Shown here in pieces: positions 15,227 to 23,110 of a DNA stretch of 36,541 nucleotides. The notes beneath the pieces are model-generated. The model worked only from the letters and a program-made list of their open reading frames with translations. It made no database searches and was not told the DNA's origin. Within the stretch, counting starts at the first letter, position 1; every line of letters starts with the position of its first letter. A program made the position numbers and the translations under genes. This DNA is from Streptomyces atriruber (GTDB lineage Bacteria; Actinomycetota; Actinomycetes; Streptomycetales; Streptomycetaceae). Where the stretch lies: assembly GCF_001418325.1 (NCBI RefSeq), contig NZ_LIPN01000279.1:1-36541 (forward strand), read 5' to 3'.

Positions 15227-17323
15227 ATGTTCCTCCGTCACAGACGCCCCTCGCGTGGACCCGCCATCCCTCGGCGGCGCCGCCCGGCCCGTCGCGCCAC
15301 CGTCGTCGTCACCGCCCTCGCCGCCCTGGCGGCCGCCGCCATGGGAACGGCCCGGGCGACACCCGACGAGACCGGCCCGGCCGGCCGCGACCGCCCGTCT
15401 CTCGTGAGACCCATCGACCCGCAGAACTGGCGCAATCCCGATGACATGACCTGGAGCGAGTACCGCTCCGTGCCCGGCACGGACTGGGCGAACCCCGGCC
15501 TGGAGCCCACCGACCGGACCTTCAAGGGCGCGCTGGTGCTCCTCGACTACCCCGACGAGGAGTTCACCGTCAGCCGCCCGGCCGGCTCGACCGTGTTCGG
15601 CAACCCCCAGACCACCGCGGCCGACGTCCCGCGCACCCGGCTCCCGCAGTTCTACGAGGACTTCCTCAACAAACCCGGCGAGCTCAACCGCGGCCACACC
15701 ATCAACGAGTACTGGATGGAGGACTCCGGCGGCCGCGTCGGCGTCGACCTGAAGGCCTTCGGCGTGTACCGCATGCCGTTCAAGTCGTTCCAGTACGGCA
15801 TTGAGCCCGGCATGAACCCCGGCGCCTGTCCCGTCGACAGCACGTGCGGCAAGGACATCCGCGCCAACGGCAGAGCGGCCTGGATCGCCGAGGTCGGCGA
15901 GGCCGAGGCGGCCGAGTACGACTTCGTCTTCTTCCTCACCGCGGGGCAGGACGAGTCCTCCACCTGGCAGGAGTTCGGCCAGATGAAGTTCGGCTCGGAG
16001 GGACAGGTGCCGGGCGCCTGGGGACCGCCGACCCCCATGTCCTCCGGCGGCAACGCCGCCACCACCCGCTACGTTCCGTGGACCTCCTGGCAGGCCGCGG
16101 CCCGCATCTGGCCGAACGCCGTCACCGGCTCGTCCACCCAGGCAGAGAGCTCGGGCATGGGGGTGTACGCCCATGAGCTCAGCCACATCCTGGGCATCGG
16201 CGACAACTACAACAACCCCTACGGCAAGCCCCTGAGCCGTGCCTACACCGGCATCTGGAGCATGCTCTCGCGGGGTTCGTTCAACGGCCCCGGCGGGCCG
16301 CACACCCGCTGGAAGATCCCGGCCACCGAGGGCGGCTCGATGGGCTCCCAGCACATCCTGCGCGACAAGCTGAAGCTCGGCATCGTGGACGAGAAGAACG
16401 TGCTGCGCCTGGACCGCGACGCGCTCAAGGACTCCGGGGTGGTCGTCGCCAAGGTCACCGCCCGCTCCGCGCCGCCCGGCGCGACGGGCCTGTCCGGCGT
16501 CAACATCGCCATGTCCCGCGACCTCTCCCCCGCCTGCGACCGCGCCACCGACCCGCTGTGCGACGGCGGCGGCTACCAGAATTACACGGTCGAGGTCGTG
16601 GACCGCATGGGCATGGACTCCTTCACCCCGGACAACGGCGTCCTGATCACCAAGACCAAGAACCAGGACCGCGCCCCGTTCGCCTGGGTGGTCGACGCCC
16701 ACCCCGAGGACATCGGCATGGTGGACTTCACGCGCCCCGACGGCACCCAACAGAAGATCACCATGGGCGACTACCGCCAGCTCAGCGACGCGCTCTTCCA
16801 CGCCGGAACGGACTCCGGCAGCTCCTACGAGTACGTCGACCGCGCCAACCGTCTGCACTTCTACGTCAGCGACATCCGTCGCGGCCGCTCGGGCGTGCTG
16901 TCGTACACCATCGCCGTCAAGTCGCTGGACGGCGCGGGCCCGCAGCGCCGCGGGACCGCGCTGGACCGCGGCGAGGCGACCGGCAGCCCCGTGAAGAACC
17001 GGGCGACCTGCACGTTCCCGCTGACCAACACCGGCCGCGCGCTGGCCGATCCGCCGGGCGAGCACCCCGAGGACGCCGCCCGTTACCTCGACTCCGACGT
17101 CTACCGGCTCTCCGCCAAGGCCTCGGGCCGCGGCTGGTCCGCCTGGCTGCCCAGCGAGCTGGCCACCGCCAGGGCGGGCGCCACGGTCGACGTGGACGTC
17201 GCCGTCTCCGCGACGGCGAACGCCCACTCGAAGGGCCGACTCAGCCTGACGGCCCGCTCCGTGAGCGACCCGCACAAGGCGGCCACGGCCACCTGCACCC
17301 TCTCGAAGAAGGGCGGCCGCTGA
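15227..17323 (+). CDS. Secreted M6-like zinc metalloprotease
   Basis: A 698-residue secreted protease. An arginine-rich N-region and hydrophobic core (about 24-43, ATVVVTALAALAAAAMG) form the signal peptide. The zinc site is HELSHILGIGD (His316, Glu317, His320, Asp326), an HExxHxxGxxD motif as in M6 (immune inhibitor A) enzymes, with a Met-turn-like WSMLSRGSF downstream. A large C-terminal region, with paired cysteines, is probably beta-rich and may bind substrate. ATG 15227 follows GAGGTGAGCC. It should degrade extracellular proteins. Tandem 20-bp repeats upstream suggest specific control. An SSI-type inhibitor in this window would not act on a metalloprotease of this family as far as is known. 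Confidence 0.9.
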   Translation: MFLRHRRPSRGPAIPRRRRPARRATVVVTALAALAAAAMGTARATPDETGPAGRDRPSLVRPIDPQNWRNPDDMTWSEYRSVPGTDWANPGLEPTDRTFKGALVLLDYPDEEFTVSRPAGSTVFGNPQTTAADVPRTRLPQFYEDFLNKPGELNRGHTINEYWMEDSGGRVGVDLKAFGVYRMPFKSFQYGIEPGMNPGACPVDSTCGKDIRANGRAAWIAEVGEAEAAEYDFVFFLTAGQDESSTWQEFGQMKFGSEGQVPGAWGPPTPMSSGGNAATTRYVPWTSWQAAARIWPNAVTGSSTQAESSGMGVYAHELSHILGIGDNYNNPYGKPLSRAYTGIWSMLSRGSFNGPGGPHTRWKIPATEGGSMGSQHILRDKLKLGIVDEKNVLRLDRDALKDSGVVVAKVTARSAPPGATGLSGVNIAMSRDLSPACDRATDPLCDGGGYQNYTVEVVDRMGMDSFTPDNGVLITKTKNQDRAPFAWVVDAHPEDIGMVDFTRPDGTQQKITMGDYRQLSDALFHAGTDSGSSYEYVDRANRLHFYVSDIRRGRSGVLSYTIAVKSLDGAGPQRRGTALDRGEATGSPVKNRATCTFPLTNTGRALADPPGEHPEDAARYLDSDVYRLSAKASGRGWSAWLPSELATARAGATVDVDVAVSATANAHSKGRLSLTARSVSDPHKAATATCTLSKKGGR

Positions 17324-17333
17324 CGGAGGACCT

Positions 17334-17386
17334 CGCGAGTTCTTCCGCCGTCAGCCCGCGGGCCGCAAGGGGCGGAAGAACTCGCG
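17334..17386. terminator. Bidirectional terminator overlapping the epoxide hydrolase 3' end
   Basis: A perfect 16-bp stem (17334-17349 and 17371-17386) encloses a 21-base loop. The right arm is coding sequence for the last residues of the epoxide hydrolase and the left arm lies just past the protease stop, so one hairpin can end both convergent genes. Confidence 0.8.
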
Positions 17387-18508
17387 CAGTTCGCGTGCGA
17401 CCTGCTCGGGCTCCTCGTGTGCCATGAAGTGACCGCCGTTGCGCGGGGTGCTCCAGTGGCGCAGATCCTTGAAGACGCGCTCGGTGAGGCTCTTCGGGTA
17501 GTGCGCGGACGCCGGTTCGTGGCTCAAGGTGACGGCGCCGGGCACGGTGACGGGCGGCACGGGAGTGTTGTGCCGTACGTAGTCGTAGTACTGCCGGAAG
17601 GACGAGCCGATGCTGCCGGTGGCCCAGTAGAGGGTGGCGACGGTCAGCAGGGTGTCCTTGTCCCACCGAGCCGCCAGGTCGCCGTCACAGTCGCTCCAGT
17701 CGCGGTACTTGTCGATGATCCAGGCGAGCAGACCGGCCGGGGAGTCCCGCAGCGCGGCGGCGAGCGTGTCGGGCCGGGTGCACATGATCTCGCTGTAGCC
17801 CTGGTCGTCGGCGTCGAACGCGGCCAGGTGGTCGAGGTAGGCCTGCTCCTCGGCGGTCGGCGGCTGCGCGTCGAAGTCCGCGGAGACCACCGCGGACGTG
17901 ATGTGCACACCGGCGACGTCTTCGGGGTACAGGGCGCCGAGCCACTGGGTCACACCTCCCCCGATGTCGCCGCCGAAGGCGCCGAAGCGCTGGTAGCCGA
18001 GGGTACGTGTCATCAGCTCGTGCCAGATCCCCGCGACGCCGCGCCGGGTGAACGGTCCCCGGGGCAGCTCTGAGTGGAGGAAGCCGGGCAGGGAGGGCAC
18101 GACGACGTCGAACGCGTCGGCGGGGTCGCCGCCGTGGCTGCCCGGATCGGCGAGCCGCCGCGCGACGGACAGCATCTCCACATAACTGCTCGGCCAGCCG
18201 TGGGTCAGGATCAGCGGCAGCGGGGCGGGGGCGCCCTCGGGCCGAGCCCCGCGCAGGTGCACGAAGTGCACGCGGGAACCCGCGACCTCGGCGACGCGGT
18301 GCGGGAAGGCGTTGAGCGCGACCTCGGCGGCGCGCCAGTCGAAGCCGTCCGCCCAGTAGGAGACGAGCTCGCTCAGAAAGCCGGGGTCGGTGCCTGCCGC
18401 CCAGTAGGTGGGGTCGGAGGCCGCGGTGAAGAGAGTGCGGCGCAGGCGTGTGTGCAGGTCGTCGAGGACGTCGTCCGGGACGGAGACCCGGAAGGGTGTG
18501 GCGTTCAC
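17351..18508 (-). CDS. Epoxide hydrolase with N-terminal EHN domain
   Basis: A 385-residue alpha/beta hydrolase. Residues of about 2-105 form the epoxide-hydrolase N-terminal domain (PFRVSVPDDVLDDLHTRLRR); the core follows with oxyanion motif HGWPSSY, nucleophile Asp in GGDIGGG, and the catalytic His in NGGHF near the C terminus. Enzymes of this class open epoxides to vicinal diols; the natural substrate is unknown, often xenobiotic or polyketide-derived. GTG 18508 has AAAGGAACC upstream. A candidate 24-residue leader peptide gene ends about 100 bp before it and a short hairpin (18537-18553) lies between, so attenuation-like control is conceivable. It is convergent with the metalloprotease gene. 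Confidence 0.93.
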   Translation of the reverse strand: MNATPFRVSVPDDVLDDLHTRLRRTLFTAASDPTYWAAGTDPGFLSELVSYWADGFDWRAAEVALNAFPHRVAEVAGSRVHFVHLRGARPEGAPAPLPLILTHGWPSSYVEMLSVARRLADPGSHGGDPADAFDVVVPSLPGFLHSELPRGPFTRRGVAGIWHELMTRTLGYQRFGAFGGDIGGGVTQWLGALYPEDVAGVHITSAVVSADFDAQPPTAEEQAYLDHLAAFDADDQGYSEIMCTRPDTLAAALRDSPAGLLAWIIDKYRDWSDCDGDLAARWDKDTLLTVATLYWATGSIGSSFRQYYDYVRHNTPVPPVTVPGAVTLSHEPASAHYPKSLTERVFKDLRHWSTPRNGGHFMAHEEPEQVARELREFFRPLRPAG

Positions 18509-18536
18509 GGTGGAGCGGTTCCTTTGCTCAGGAGGG

Positions 18537-18553
18537 CGCGACGGTCGGTCGCG
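18537..18553 (-). promoter_or_regulatory. Short hairpin before the epoxide hydrolase ribosome site
   Basis: CGCGAC (18537-18542) pairs with GTCGCG (18548-18553) around GGTCG. It lies between the candidate leader peptide and the epoxide hydrolase start. The stem is only six pairs and has no T-run, so its function is speculative. Confidence 0.3.
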
Positions 18554-18610
18554 GAGGGCGCTCCTGGCGGTGGCGTCGAGCCCGTGCCGTACGACGTGAA
18601 GTGTCGGACG

Positions 18611-18685
18611 TCAGACGAGGCTGCGGACGCGGGCTGCGGTCAGGAGGGCCCGGACGGGGTGCTGCGTGCTGTGCCGCGCGGTCAT
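18611..18685 (-). CDS. Candidate 24-residue leader peptide
   Basis: A short frame encoding a 24-residue Arg/Ala/Leu-rich peptide that starts MTARHSTQHPVRALL and ends RVRSLV. It has a near-ideal ribosome site (GGAGG, eight bases before ATG 18685) and almost all third codon positions are G or C. It stands alone 102 bp upstream of the epoxide hydrolase, in the same direction, with a short hairpin between. The strong ribosome site on so small a frame suggests a regulatory leader peptide. It lacks the run of Cys codons seen in known actinobacterial cysteine leaders, so the signal it might sense is unknown. It could also be chance. Confidence 0.45.
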   Translation of the reverse strand: MTARHSTQHPVRALLTAARVRSLV

Positions 18686-18788
18686 CGGGCTCGCCTCCTT
18701 GCGTCTCGCGTGTCGCGCCGCGCCGGGTGCGGCGCGTGCGTCGTCGGTGATCCTACACACGTACTGCCGTGCGTCACCCGGCATTTGA

Positions 18789-18814
18789 CGTGGTCCTGGA
18801 GTCCTAGGACCACG
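18789..18814. promoter_or_regulatory. Inverted repeat in the epoxide hydrolase/NAT divergent gap
   Basis: CGTGGTCCT (18789-18797) and AGGACCACG (18806-18814) form a perfect 9-bp dyad with an 8-base spacer. It is centrally placed between the two divergent transcription units, so it may be an operator for either. Confidence 0.5.
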
Positions 18815-18840
18815 GACGGTGTCGGCGCCGTCCGGGGCCC

Positions 18841-18867
18841 GTGGTCGGAGCGCAGCGCGCCGACCAC
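18841..18867 (+). promoter_or_regulatory. Hairpin just upstream of the NAT start codon
   Basis: GTGGTCGG (18841-18848) pairs with CCGACCAC (18860-18867) around an 11-base GC-rich loop. It ends ten bases before the NAT ATG, where a ribosome site is expected but not visible, so it may affect translation or be a protein-binding dyad. Confidence 0.45.
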
Positions 18868-18877
18868 ACTGGTGCTC

Positions 18878-19660
18878 ATGGACACGGAACAGATCGACGC
18901 CTACCTGCGGCACATCGGCGCCGCGCGCCCCGCCGCCCCCACCACGCGGGCCCTGCACGAGCTGCATCTGGCGCATGTGCGCAGCGTCCCCTTCGAGAAC
19001 CTCTCGATCCACCTCGGCGAGGACATCGAGCTCACCGACAAGGCTCTGGTGAGCAAGGTCGTGGACGCCCGCAGGGGCGGCTTCTGCTACGAGCTCAACG
19101 GCGCCTTCGCCGCGCTCCTGCGGGCCCTCGGCTTCGACGTCACGCTGCTGCAGGCGCGGGTGTACGACGACGCCGCGGAGCTCGGCATCCCGTTCGACCA
19201 CCTCGCGCTGCGCGTGCGCACGGAGGACGGCGGGGACTGGCTGGCCGACGTCGGCTTCGGCGCCCACAGCGAGCTGCCGCTCGCCTACGCCGACCGCGGT
19301 GAGCAGACCGACCCGGGGGGCACGTTCCGCATCACGGCGACCACGGACGGCGACCTCGACGTCGTCAAGGACGGCAAGCCGCAGTACCTGGTCGACCCGC
19401 GCCCGCGCGCGCTGGCCGATTTCAAGGCCGGCGCCTGGTACCACCGCACCTCGCCCGAGTCGCACTTCACGCGGTCGCTGGTCTGCTCCCGGCTCACCGG
19501 GAACGGTCGCGTCACCCTGAGCGGACGCACGCTGACGACGACCGTGGACGGCGAACGGGAGACCACCGAGCTGACCACGGAGGCGGAGGTGCTCGACGCG
19601 TACGACCGGCACTTCGGCATCGGACTGGAGCGGGAGCCGCACGTACGGGAGAACGGCTGA
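18878..19660 (+). CDS. nat: Arylamine N-acetyltransferase
   Basis: A 260-residue cytoplasmic enzyme that transfers acetyl from acetyl-CoA to aromatic amines or hydrazines. The Cys-His-Asp triad is clear: Cys70 in RRGGFCYELN, His108 in PFDHLALRV and Asp124 in WLADVGFG. VPFENLSIHLG near residue 37 is another family landmark. Length is normal. ATG 18878 was chosen by family alignment; no good ribosome site is visible and a hairpin sits directly upstream, so initiation may be regulated or leaderless. In actinomycetes NAT relatives also act as amide synthases in ansamycin clusters, but no such cluster is present, so a detoxifying role is likelier. Confidence 0.95.
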   Translation: MDTEQIDAYLRHIGAARPAAPTTRALHELHLAHVRSVPFENLSIHLGEDIELTDKALVSKVVDARRGGFCYELNGAFAALLRALGFDVTLLQARVYDDAAELGIPFDHLALRVRTEDGGDWLADVGFGAHSELPLAYADRGEQTDPGGTFRITATTDGDLDVVKDGKPQYLVDPRPRALADFKAGAWYHRTSPESHFTRSLVCSRLTGNGRVTLSGRTLTTTVDGERETTELTTEAEVLDAYDRHFGIGLEREPHVRENG

Positions 19661-19776
19661 CCGCGGGCGAGACGACCCGCTCGCCGCGTGGCGATGAGTT
19701 CCCGGCGGTGCGACGGTCCACATAGACGGACAGGAAGGGCGGACCGGACCGCCCGCGTACCCGACAGGAGAGCACC

Positions 19777-20253
19777 ATGCCCACGATCACCCCCAGTCTC
19801 TGGTTCGACCTGCAGGGCGAGGAGGCAGCGAAGTTCTACGTCTCGGTCTTCCCGAACTCGGAGATCACGAGCGTCTCGTACTACGGCGAAGGCGCCCCGC
19901 GCCCGGCGGGCACCGTTCTGACCGTGGAGTTCGTGCTCGACGGGCGGCGCTTCACGGCGCTCAACGGCGGGCCGGACTTCACCTTCAACGAGGCCGTCTC
20001 CTTCCAGATCCACTGCGCCGACCAGACCGAGGTCGACCACTACTGGACGAAGCTCTCCGAAGGCGGCGAGGAGGGGCCCTGCGGGTGGCTGAAGGACAAG
20101 TACGGCCTGTCCTGGCAGGTCGTGCCCACCGTGCTCGACGAGCTCCTCACCGATCCGGACCCCGAGCGGGCGCAGCGCGCCATGCAGGCGATGCTCGGCA
20201 TGAAGAAGCTGGACGTGGCCGCGCTGCGGGCGGCGGCCGACGGCACGGCGTAG
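19777..20253 (+). CDS. PhnB-like VOC family protein
   Basis: A 158-residue VOC-fold protein of the PhnB/3-demethylubiquinone methyltransferase-like branch. It begins TPSLWFDLQGEEAAKFYVSV and FPNSEITSV, and shows GTVLTVEFVLDGRRFTALNGG and the LKDKYGLSWQVVPTVL closing strand, all standard for this branch. The old methyltransferase name is not supported by known biochemistry; function is unknown. ATG 19777 follows ACAGGAGAG. It ends exactly where the convergent methyltransferase ends, the two TAG codons forming a palindrome. Confidence 0.9.
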   Translation: MPTITPSLWFDLQGEEAAKFYVSVFPNSEITSVSYYGEGAPRPAGTVLTVEFVLDGRRFTALNGGPDFTFNEAVSFQIHCADQTEVDHYWTKLSEGGEEGPCGWLKDKYGLSWQVVPTVLDELLTDPDPERAQRAMQAMLGMKKLDVAALRAAADGTA

Positions 20254-20260
20254 CTACGCC
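20247..20260. other. Palindromic stop-to-stop junction
   Basis: GGCGTAGCTACGCC is a perfect 14-bp palindrome. It contains the TAG of the VOC gene (20251-20253) and, on the other strand, the TAG of the methyltransferase (20256-20254). The convergent genes abut with no intergenic base and no terminator hairpin, so their transcripts should overlap at the 3' ends. Confidence 0.85.
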
Positions 20261-20988
20261 TTCCTGGCCACCACCAGCCGCCAGCGGGGGCTGCCGTCGG
20301 GGCGCCGGCCGAACTCCTCCAGGGGCAGGAGCCGCACGTCGAAGCCCGCGTCCGCGAGGTCCTCGCGGACTCCGCCGAGCGGGAAGGTCCGGTAGTACAT
20401 GACGAACGGCGGGCGCCACAGGAGGTTCCGTGCGCGCATCACGCCGTCGAAGCCGAGGAGCGCCCAGTACCAGGGCGACGCGAAGGACTGCGGGGCGCCG
20501 ATCGGGAACGCGAAGAGACCGCCGGGGCGCAGCGCCCGGTGGACACCGGCGAAGAGGGCGGGCCGCTCGGCGGGCAGGAAGTGTCCGAATGCTCCGAAGC
20601 TGACGGCCAGATCGAAGCCCCCGGAGAACGGGAGGGCGCGGGCGTCGGCCCGCACCCACTCGACCGCGGGCCCGTCCTGGCCGCCGCCCCGTGGCACCGC
20701 TTCCGCCGCGGCGGCCAGCATGCCCGCGCTGAAGTCCACCCCGGTCACGCGCTCCCGGCACAGCGACAGCAGCGTGCCGACGCCCGCGCCGGTTCCGCAG
20801 CACACGTCGAGCCCCGCGTCGAAGGGGCCGAGGGGGCGCAGCGCGTCGGCCGTCGACGTCAGGAATCGGCCAGGCGTGCGGAAAGGCGTGCGGTCGAACT
20901 TCGGGGCGAGCAGGTCGTACCCGTGCTCGGTGGACGAGAACGCCTGAACGGCGAGTTCGCGCAGCGTGGGACCCTGGGAGGAGAACAT
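20254..20988 (-). CDS. Class I SAM-dependent methyltransferase
   Basis: A 244-residue methyltransferase. Motif I is LDVCCGTGAGVGTLL (about residue 60), with the acidic motif VTGVDFSAGML, motif for the adenine site RADARALPFSGGFDLAVSF, and LRPGGLFAFPIG as the post-III strand. This layout matches the UbiE/COQ5-like small-molecule branch. ATG 20988 follows TGGAG; the frame remains open to 21243 but without family sequence. The acceptor is unknown and the neighbours give no pathway. Confidence 0.88.
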   Translation of the reverse strand: MFSSQGPTLRELAVQAFSSTEHGYDLLAPKFDRTPFRTPGRFLTSTADALRPLGPFDAGLDVCCGTGAGVGTLLSLCRERVTGVDFSAGMLAAAAEAVPRGGGQDGPAVEWVRADARALPFSGGFDLAVSFGAFGHFLPAERPALFAGVHRALRPGGLFAFPIGAPQSFASPWYWALLGFDGVMRARNLLWRPPFVMYYRTFPLGGVREDLADAGFDVRLLPLEEFGRRPDGSPRWRLVVARKA

Positions 20989-21140
20989 CGGCTCCAGGGT
21001 AGTCAGCGGGGCGGTGGAACGGGTCCACGGCGGGGCGGTGCCGTGGCCGGATACCGCCACGAGGTCTATCGGCAGGCGGCAGGGGTCGGGTAGAGCTTCA
21101 CGTCTGCCCCAGACACTCTCCTCGCTCCCGGAGGTCCCCC

Positions 21141-21974
21141 ATGACCACTGACCGGCACAGGACGAATACCTCATCGGGCAAGACCCGGTTCGACGACATC
21201 TACGACCAACCGGACCCTCGCGCCTACTTCCGGACACTGGCACCCTACGAGTACGAGATCCCGCAGCACGCCCAGGCGGTTTTCCGCCGCACCCGCGACC
21301 TGCGCGCCCGGCTGCTCGGCCACGAGGGACCCGTCACGGTCCTCGACCTGTGCTGCTCGTACGGCATCAACGCGGCGCTGCTCAACCACGACCTGACGCT
21401 CGCCGACCTGTACGCGCACTACACCGGCGACGAGGCCGCCGCGCTCACGCCGCACGAACTGGTCGCGCGCGACAAGGAGTTCTACGCCTCGCGGCGGCGT
21501 GCCGACGCCACCCCGGTCATCGGCCTGGACATGGCGGCGAACGCCACCCGCTACGCCCTGGACGCGGGCCTGCTCGACGAGGCGTATGCGGAGAACCTGG
21601 AGCGGCATCCGCCCAGCCAGGAGCTCTGCCGCGCGATGGGCCGCACCGGACTGATCACGGTCACCGGAGGCATCGGCTACATCTCGCACCGCACCTTCGA
21701 CGCGCTGCTCGACTGTGCACGACTGCCGGTCTGGGTCAGCGCGTTCGTCTTGCGGTCGGTGCCCTACGGACGCATCACCGACACGCTCGCGGCGCACGGT
21801 CTCGACACCGTGACGGACGCTTCGCGGACGTACACGCAGCGGCTCTTCACCAGCCCCGAGGAGCGTCGTGACGCCGTCCGGCAGGTGATTCTGGCGGGCG
21901 AGGATCCCACGGGGTACGAGTCGGAGGGCCGGTACCACACGCGGCTGCACGAGTCGCGGCCGCGCACGGAGTGA
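21141..21974 (+). CDS. SAM-dependent methyltransferase-like protein
   Basis: A 277-residue protein with a methyltransferase fold: motif I VTVLDLCCSYGINAALL (about residue 65), an insert EEAAALTPHELVARDKEFYA, then PVIGLDMAANATRYALDAGL as the second acidic strand and TGLITVTGGIGYISHRTFDA later. The CCSYG version of motif I is unusual compared with the common E/DxGxG loop but recurs in related actinobacterial proteins as far as I recall. ATG 21141 has GGAGG upstream. No pathway neighbour suggests the substrate. Confidence 0.78.
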   Translation: MTTDRHRTNTSSGKTRFDDIYDQPDPRAYFRTLAPYEYEIPQHAQAVFRRTRDLRARLLGHEGPVTVLDLCCSYGINAALLNHDLTLADLYAHYTGDEAAALTPHELVARDKEFYASRRRADATPVIGLDMAANATRYALDAGLLDEAYAENLERHPPSQELCRAMGRTGLITVTGGIGYISHRTFDALLDCARLPVWVSAFVLRSVPYGRITDTLAAHGLDTVTDASRTYTQRLFTSPEERRDAVRQVILAGEDPTGYESEGRYHTRLHESRPRTE

Positions 21975-21985
21975 CCCCGGCCGCG
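21955..21985. terminator. Candidate hairpin between convergent methyltransferase and GNAT genes
   Basis: CGCGGCCG (21955-21962) pairs with CGGCCGCG (21978-21985) across the methyltransferase stop codon. Loop 15 bases, no T-run; the left arm is coding. Confidence 0.35.
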
Positions 21986-21996
21986 CGAGGCGGGCG

Positions 21997-22494
21997 TCAG
22001 AGCGCCAGGGAGTAGCCGGTCCCCGGGCGTCCGTCGAGGTGGATGTCCCCGACGGGCACGAAACCGGCCCGCGCGAGCACGGTCCGTGAGCCCGGGTTGT
22101 CGAGCGTCGTTCCGGCACGCAGTCCGGTCAGGCCGTACGCGGTGACGGCGAGGGCGCGGATCTCCCGTACGGCCCATGTGGCCAGGCCCCGGCCCGCGGC
22201 CTTCTCCGCGATCCGGTAGCCGAGCTCGGCGCTGCCGTCCGCGACGTCGACCAGATTGACCCGCCCGAGGATCTCGCCGTCGCCGTCCACCAGGACGTGG
22301 AAGAAGCAGGCACCCGTGGCCTGCTCGTCCAGGAGGGCGCGGTGCCGTACGTCGAAGTCGCGGAAGTAGGCGTCTCCGCGATCCGGAACGGAGGCGGCGA
22401 AGTAGGCGCGGTTGGCCTCCTCGAAGGCGCGCAGCGCGGGCGCGTGGTCGGCACGCAGCAGCTGGAGCTCGGGGGGCGTCGGGAGGGCGGGCAT
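21997..22494 (-). CDS. GNAT family N-acetyltransferase (RimJ/RimL-like)
   Basis: A 165-residue acetyltransferase. The acetyl-CoA binding segment is AELGYRIAEKAAGRGLATWA, a good match to the Q/RxxGxG/A motif, followed by LRAGTTLDNPGSRTVLARAG and a terminal FVPVGDI strand. It resembles the RimJ/RimL branch that acetylates protein N termini or small amines. It starts nine bases after the stop of the winged-helix gene and is certainly its co-transcribed partner. The acceptor is unknown. Confidence 0.92.
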   Translation of the reverse strand: MPALPTPPELQLLRADHAPALRAFEEANRAYFAASVPDRGDAYFRDFDVRHRALLDEQATGACFFHVLVDGDGEILGRVNLVDVADGSAELGYRIAEKAAGRGLATWAVREIRALAVTAYGLTGLRAGTTLDNPGSRTVLARAGFVPVGDIHLDGRPGTGYSLAL

Positions 22495-22503
22495 GGAGGA
22501 ACC

Positions 22504-23052
22504 TTAAGGAGCGTGCCCGCCCGCTCGCGCACCGGGCTGCGGTTGCACCTGCTCGTACAGCGCCACCAGCACGCCGTGCACCGGCTGGTCCTCCGTGTCC
22601 TCCTCGGTCTCGTCGACCAACCGGGCGAGCGTCTCGCCGAGTTCGCGTGCCTTGTCGGGACTGAGGCGCACATGGCGCAGGGACAGGGTCGTCCGCTCGG
22701 ACCTCCCCAGCTCCTGGGCCACGGCCCCGAGCATCGCGGCCGTCCCCTCGGCCCGCGGCTCGGCGACGTCCATGCGCTCGGCCACCCGCTGGTAGTACTG
22801 CTCGGTGCCGCCCCTGACCTTGCGGGTCTCGGCGACATGGACCAGTCCGGCGGTGCGCAGCACCTTCAGATGGTGGGCCACATTGCCCTTGCCGGTGCTC
22901 AACTGAGCCGCCAGCTGGCTGATGGTGGCGGGCCGGTGGCCCAGCGCGAAGAGCAGGCGCTGGCGCAAGGGGTGCGCCAGCGCGGCGTGCTGCTCCGGTG
23001 ACTCGATCGCGACGACCGGGTGCGGCGGGGACTGCTGATGCTGCTCGGGCAT
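22504..23052 (-). CDS. Winged-helix (ArsR-like) transcriptional regulator
   Basis: A 182-residue regulator. Residues of about 20-85 form an ArsR-type winged helix (ALAHPLRQRLLFALGHRPAT, ISQLAAQLSTGKGNVAHHLK, then LRTAGLVHVAETRKVRGG for the wing). There are no metal-binding cysteines, so it is not a metal sensor; the C-terminal helical half probably dimerises or binds a ligand. It is divergent, with a 58-bp gap, from the S41-family gene, and a perfect inverted repeat (23053-23079) directly abuts its start, which suggests autoregulation and control of the S41 gene. No strong ribosome site precedes ATG 23052. It forms an operon with the GNAT gene. Confidence 0.9.
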   Translation of the reverse strand: MPEQHQQSPPHPVVAIESPEQHAALAHPLRQRLLFALGHRPATISQLAAQLSTGKGNVAHHLKVLRTAGLVHVAETRKVRGGTEQYYQRVAERMDVAEPRAEGTAAMLGAVAQELGRSERTTLSLRHVRLSPDKARELGETLARLVDETEEDTEDQPVHGVLVALYEQVQPQPGARAGGHAP

Positions 23053-23079
23053 GCGTCAAGTGTCCAATCTTCTTGACGC
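23053..23079. promoter_or_regulatory. Operator-like inverted repeat for the winged-helix regulator
   Basis: GCGTCAAG (23053-23060) and CTTGACGC (23072-23079) are perfect inverted copies with an 11-bp spacer, centre-to-centre about two helical turns. It touches the regulator's start codon and its right arm contains the -35 TTGACG of the S41 promoter, so one bound protein could block both genes. Confidence 0.65.
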
Positions 23080-23102
23080 TTTGGGAAGAGTGCTGCTCTA
23101 CT
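23073..23102 (+). promoter_or_regulatory. Candidate promoter of the S41-family gene, leaderless transcript
   Basis: TTGACG (23073-23078), an 18-bp spacer and TCTACT (23097-23102). The -10 ends eight bases before ATG 23111 and there is no ribosome site, so transcription would begin at or next to the start codon. Confidence 0.5.
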
Positions 23103-23110
23103 CCCCTGCC

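Noticed and set aside
15122..17275. A 717-codon open frame on the - strand across the metalloprotease gene
   Set aside because: Low-complexity Gly/Val/Arg translation without a domain; it is a shadow of the real gene with HExxH.
18611..19723. A 370-codon - strand frame antisense to the NAT gene
   Set aside because: Only its last 24 codons, with their own ATG and GGAGG, are plausible as a peptide; the rest is a shadow.
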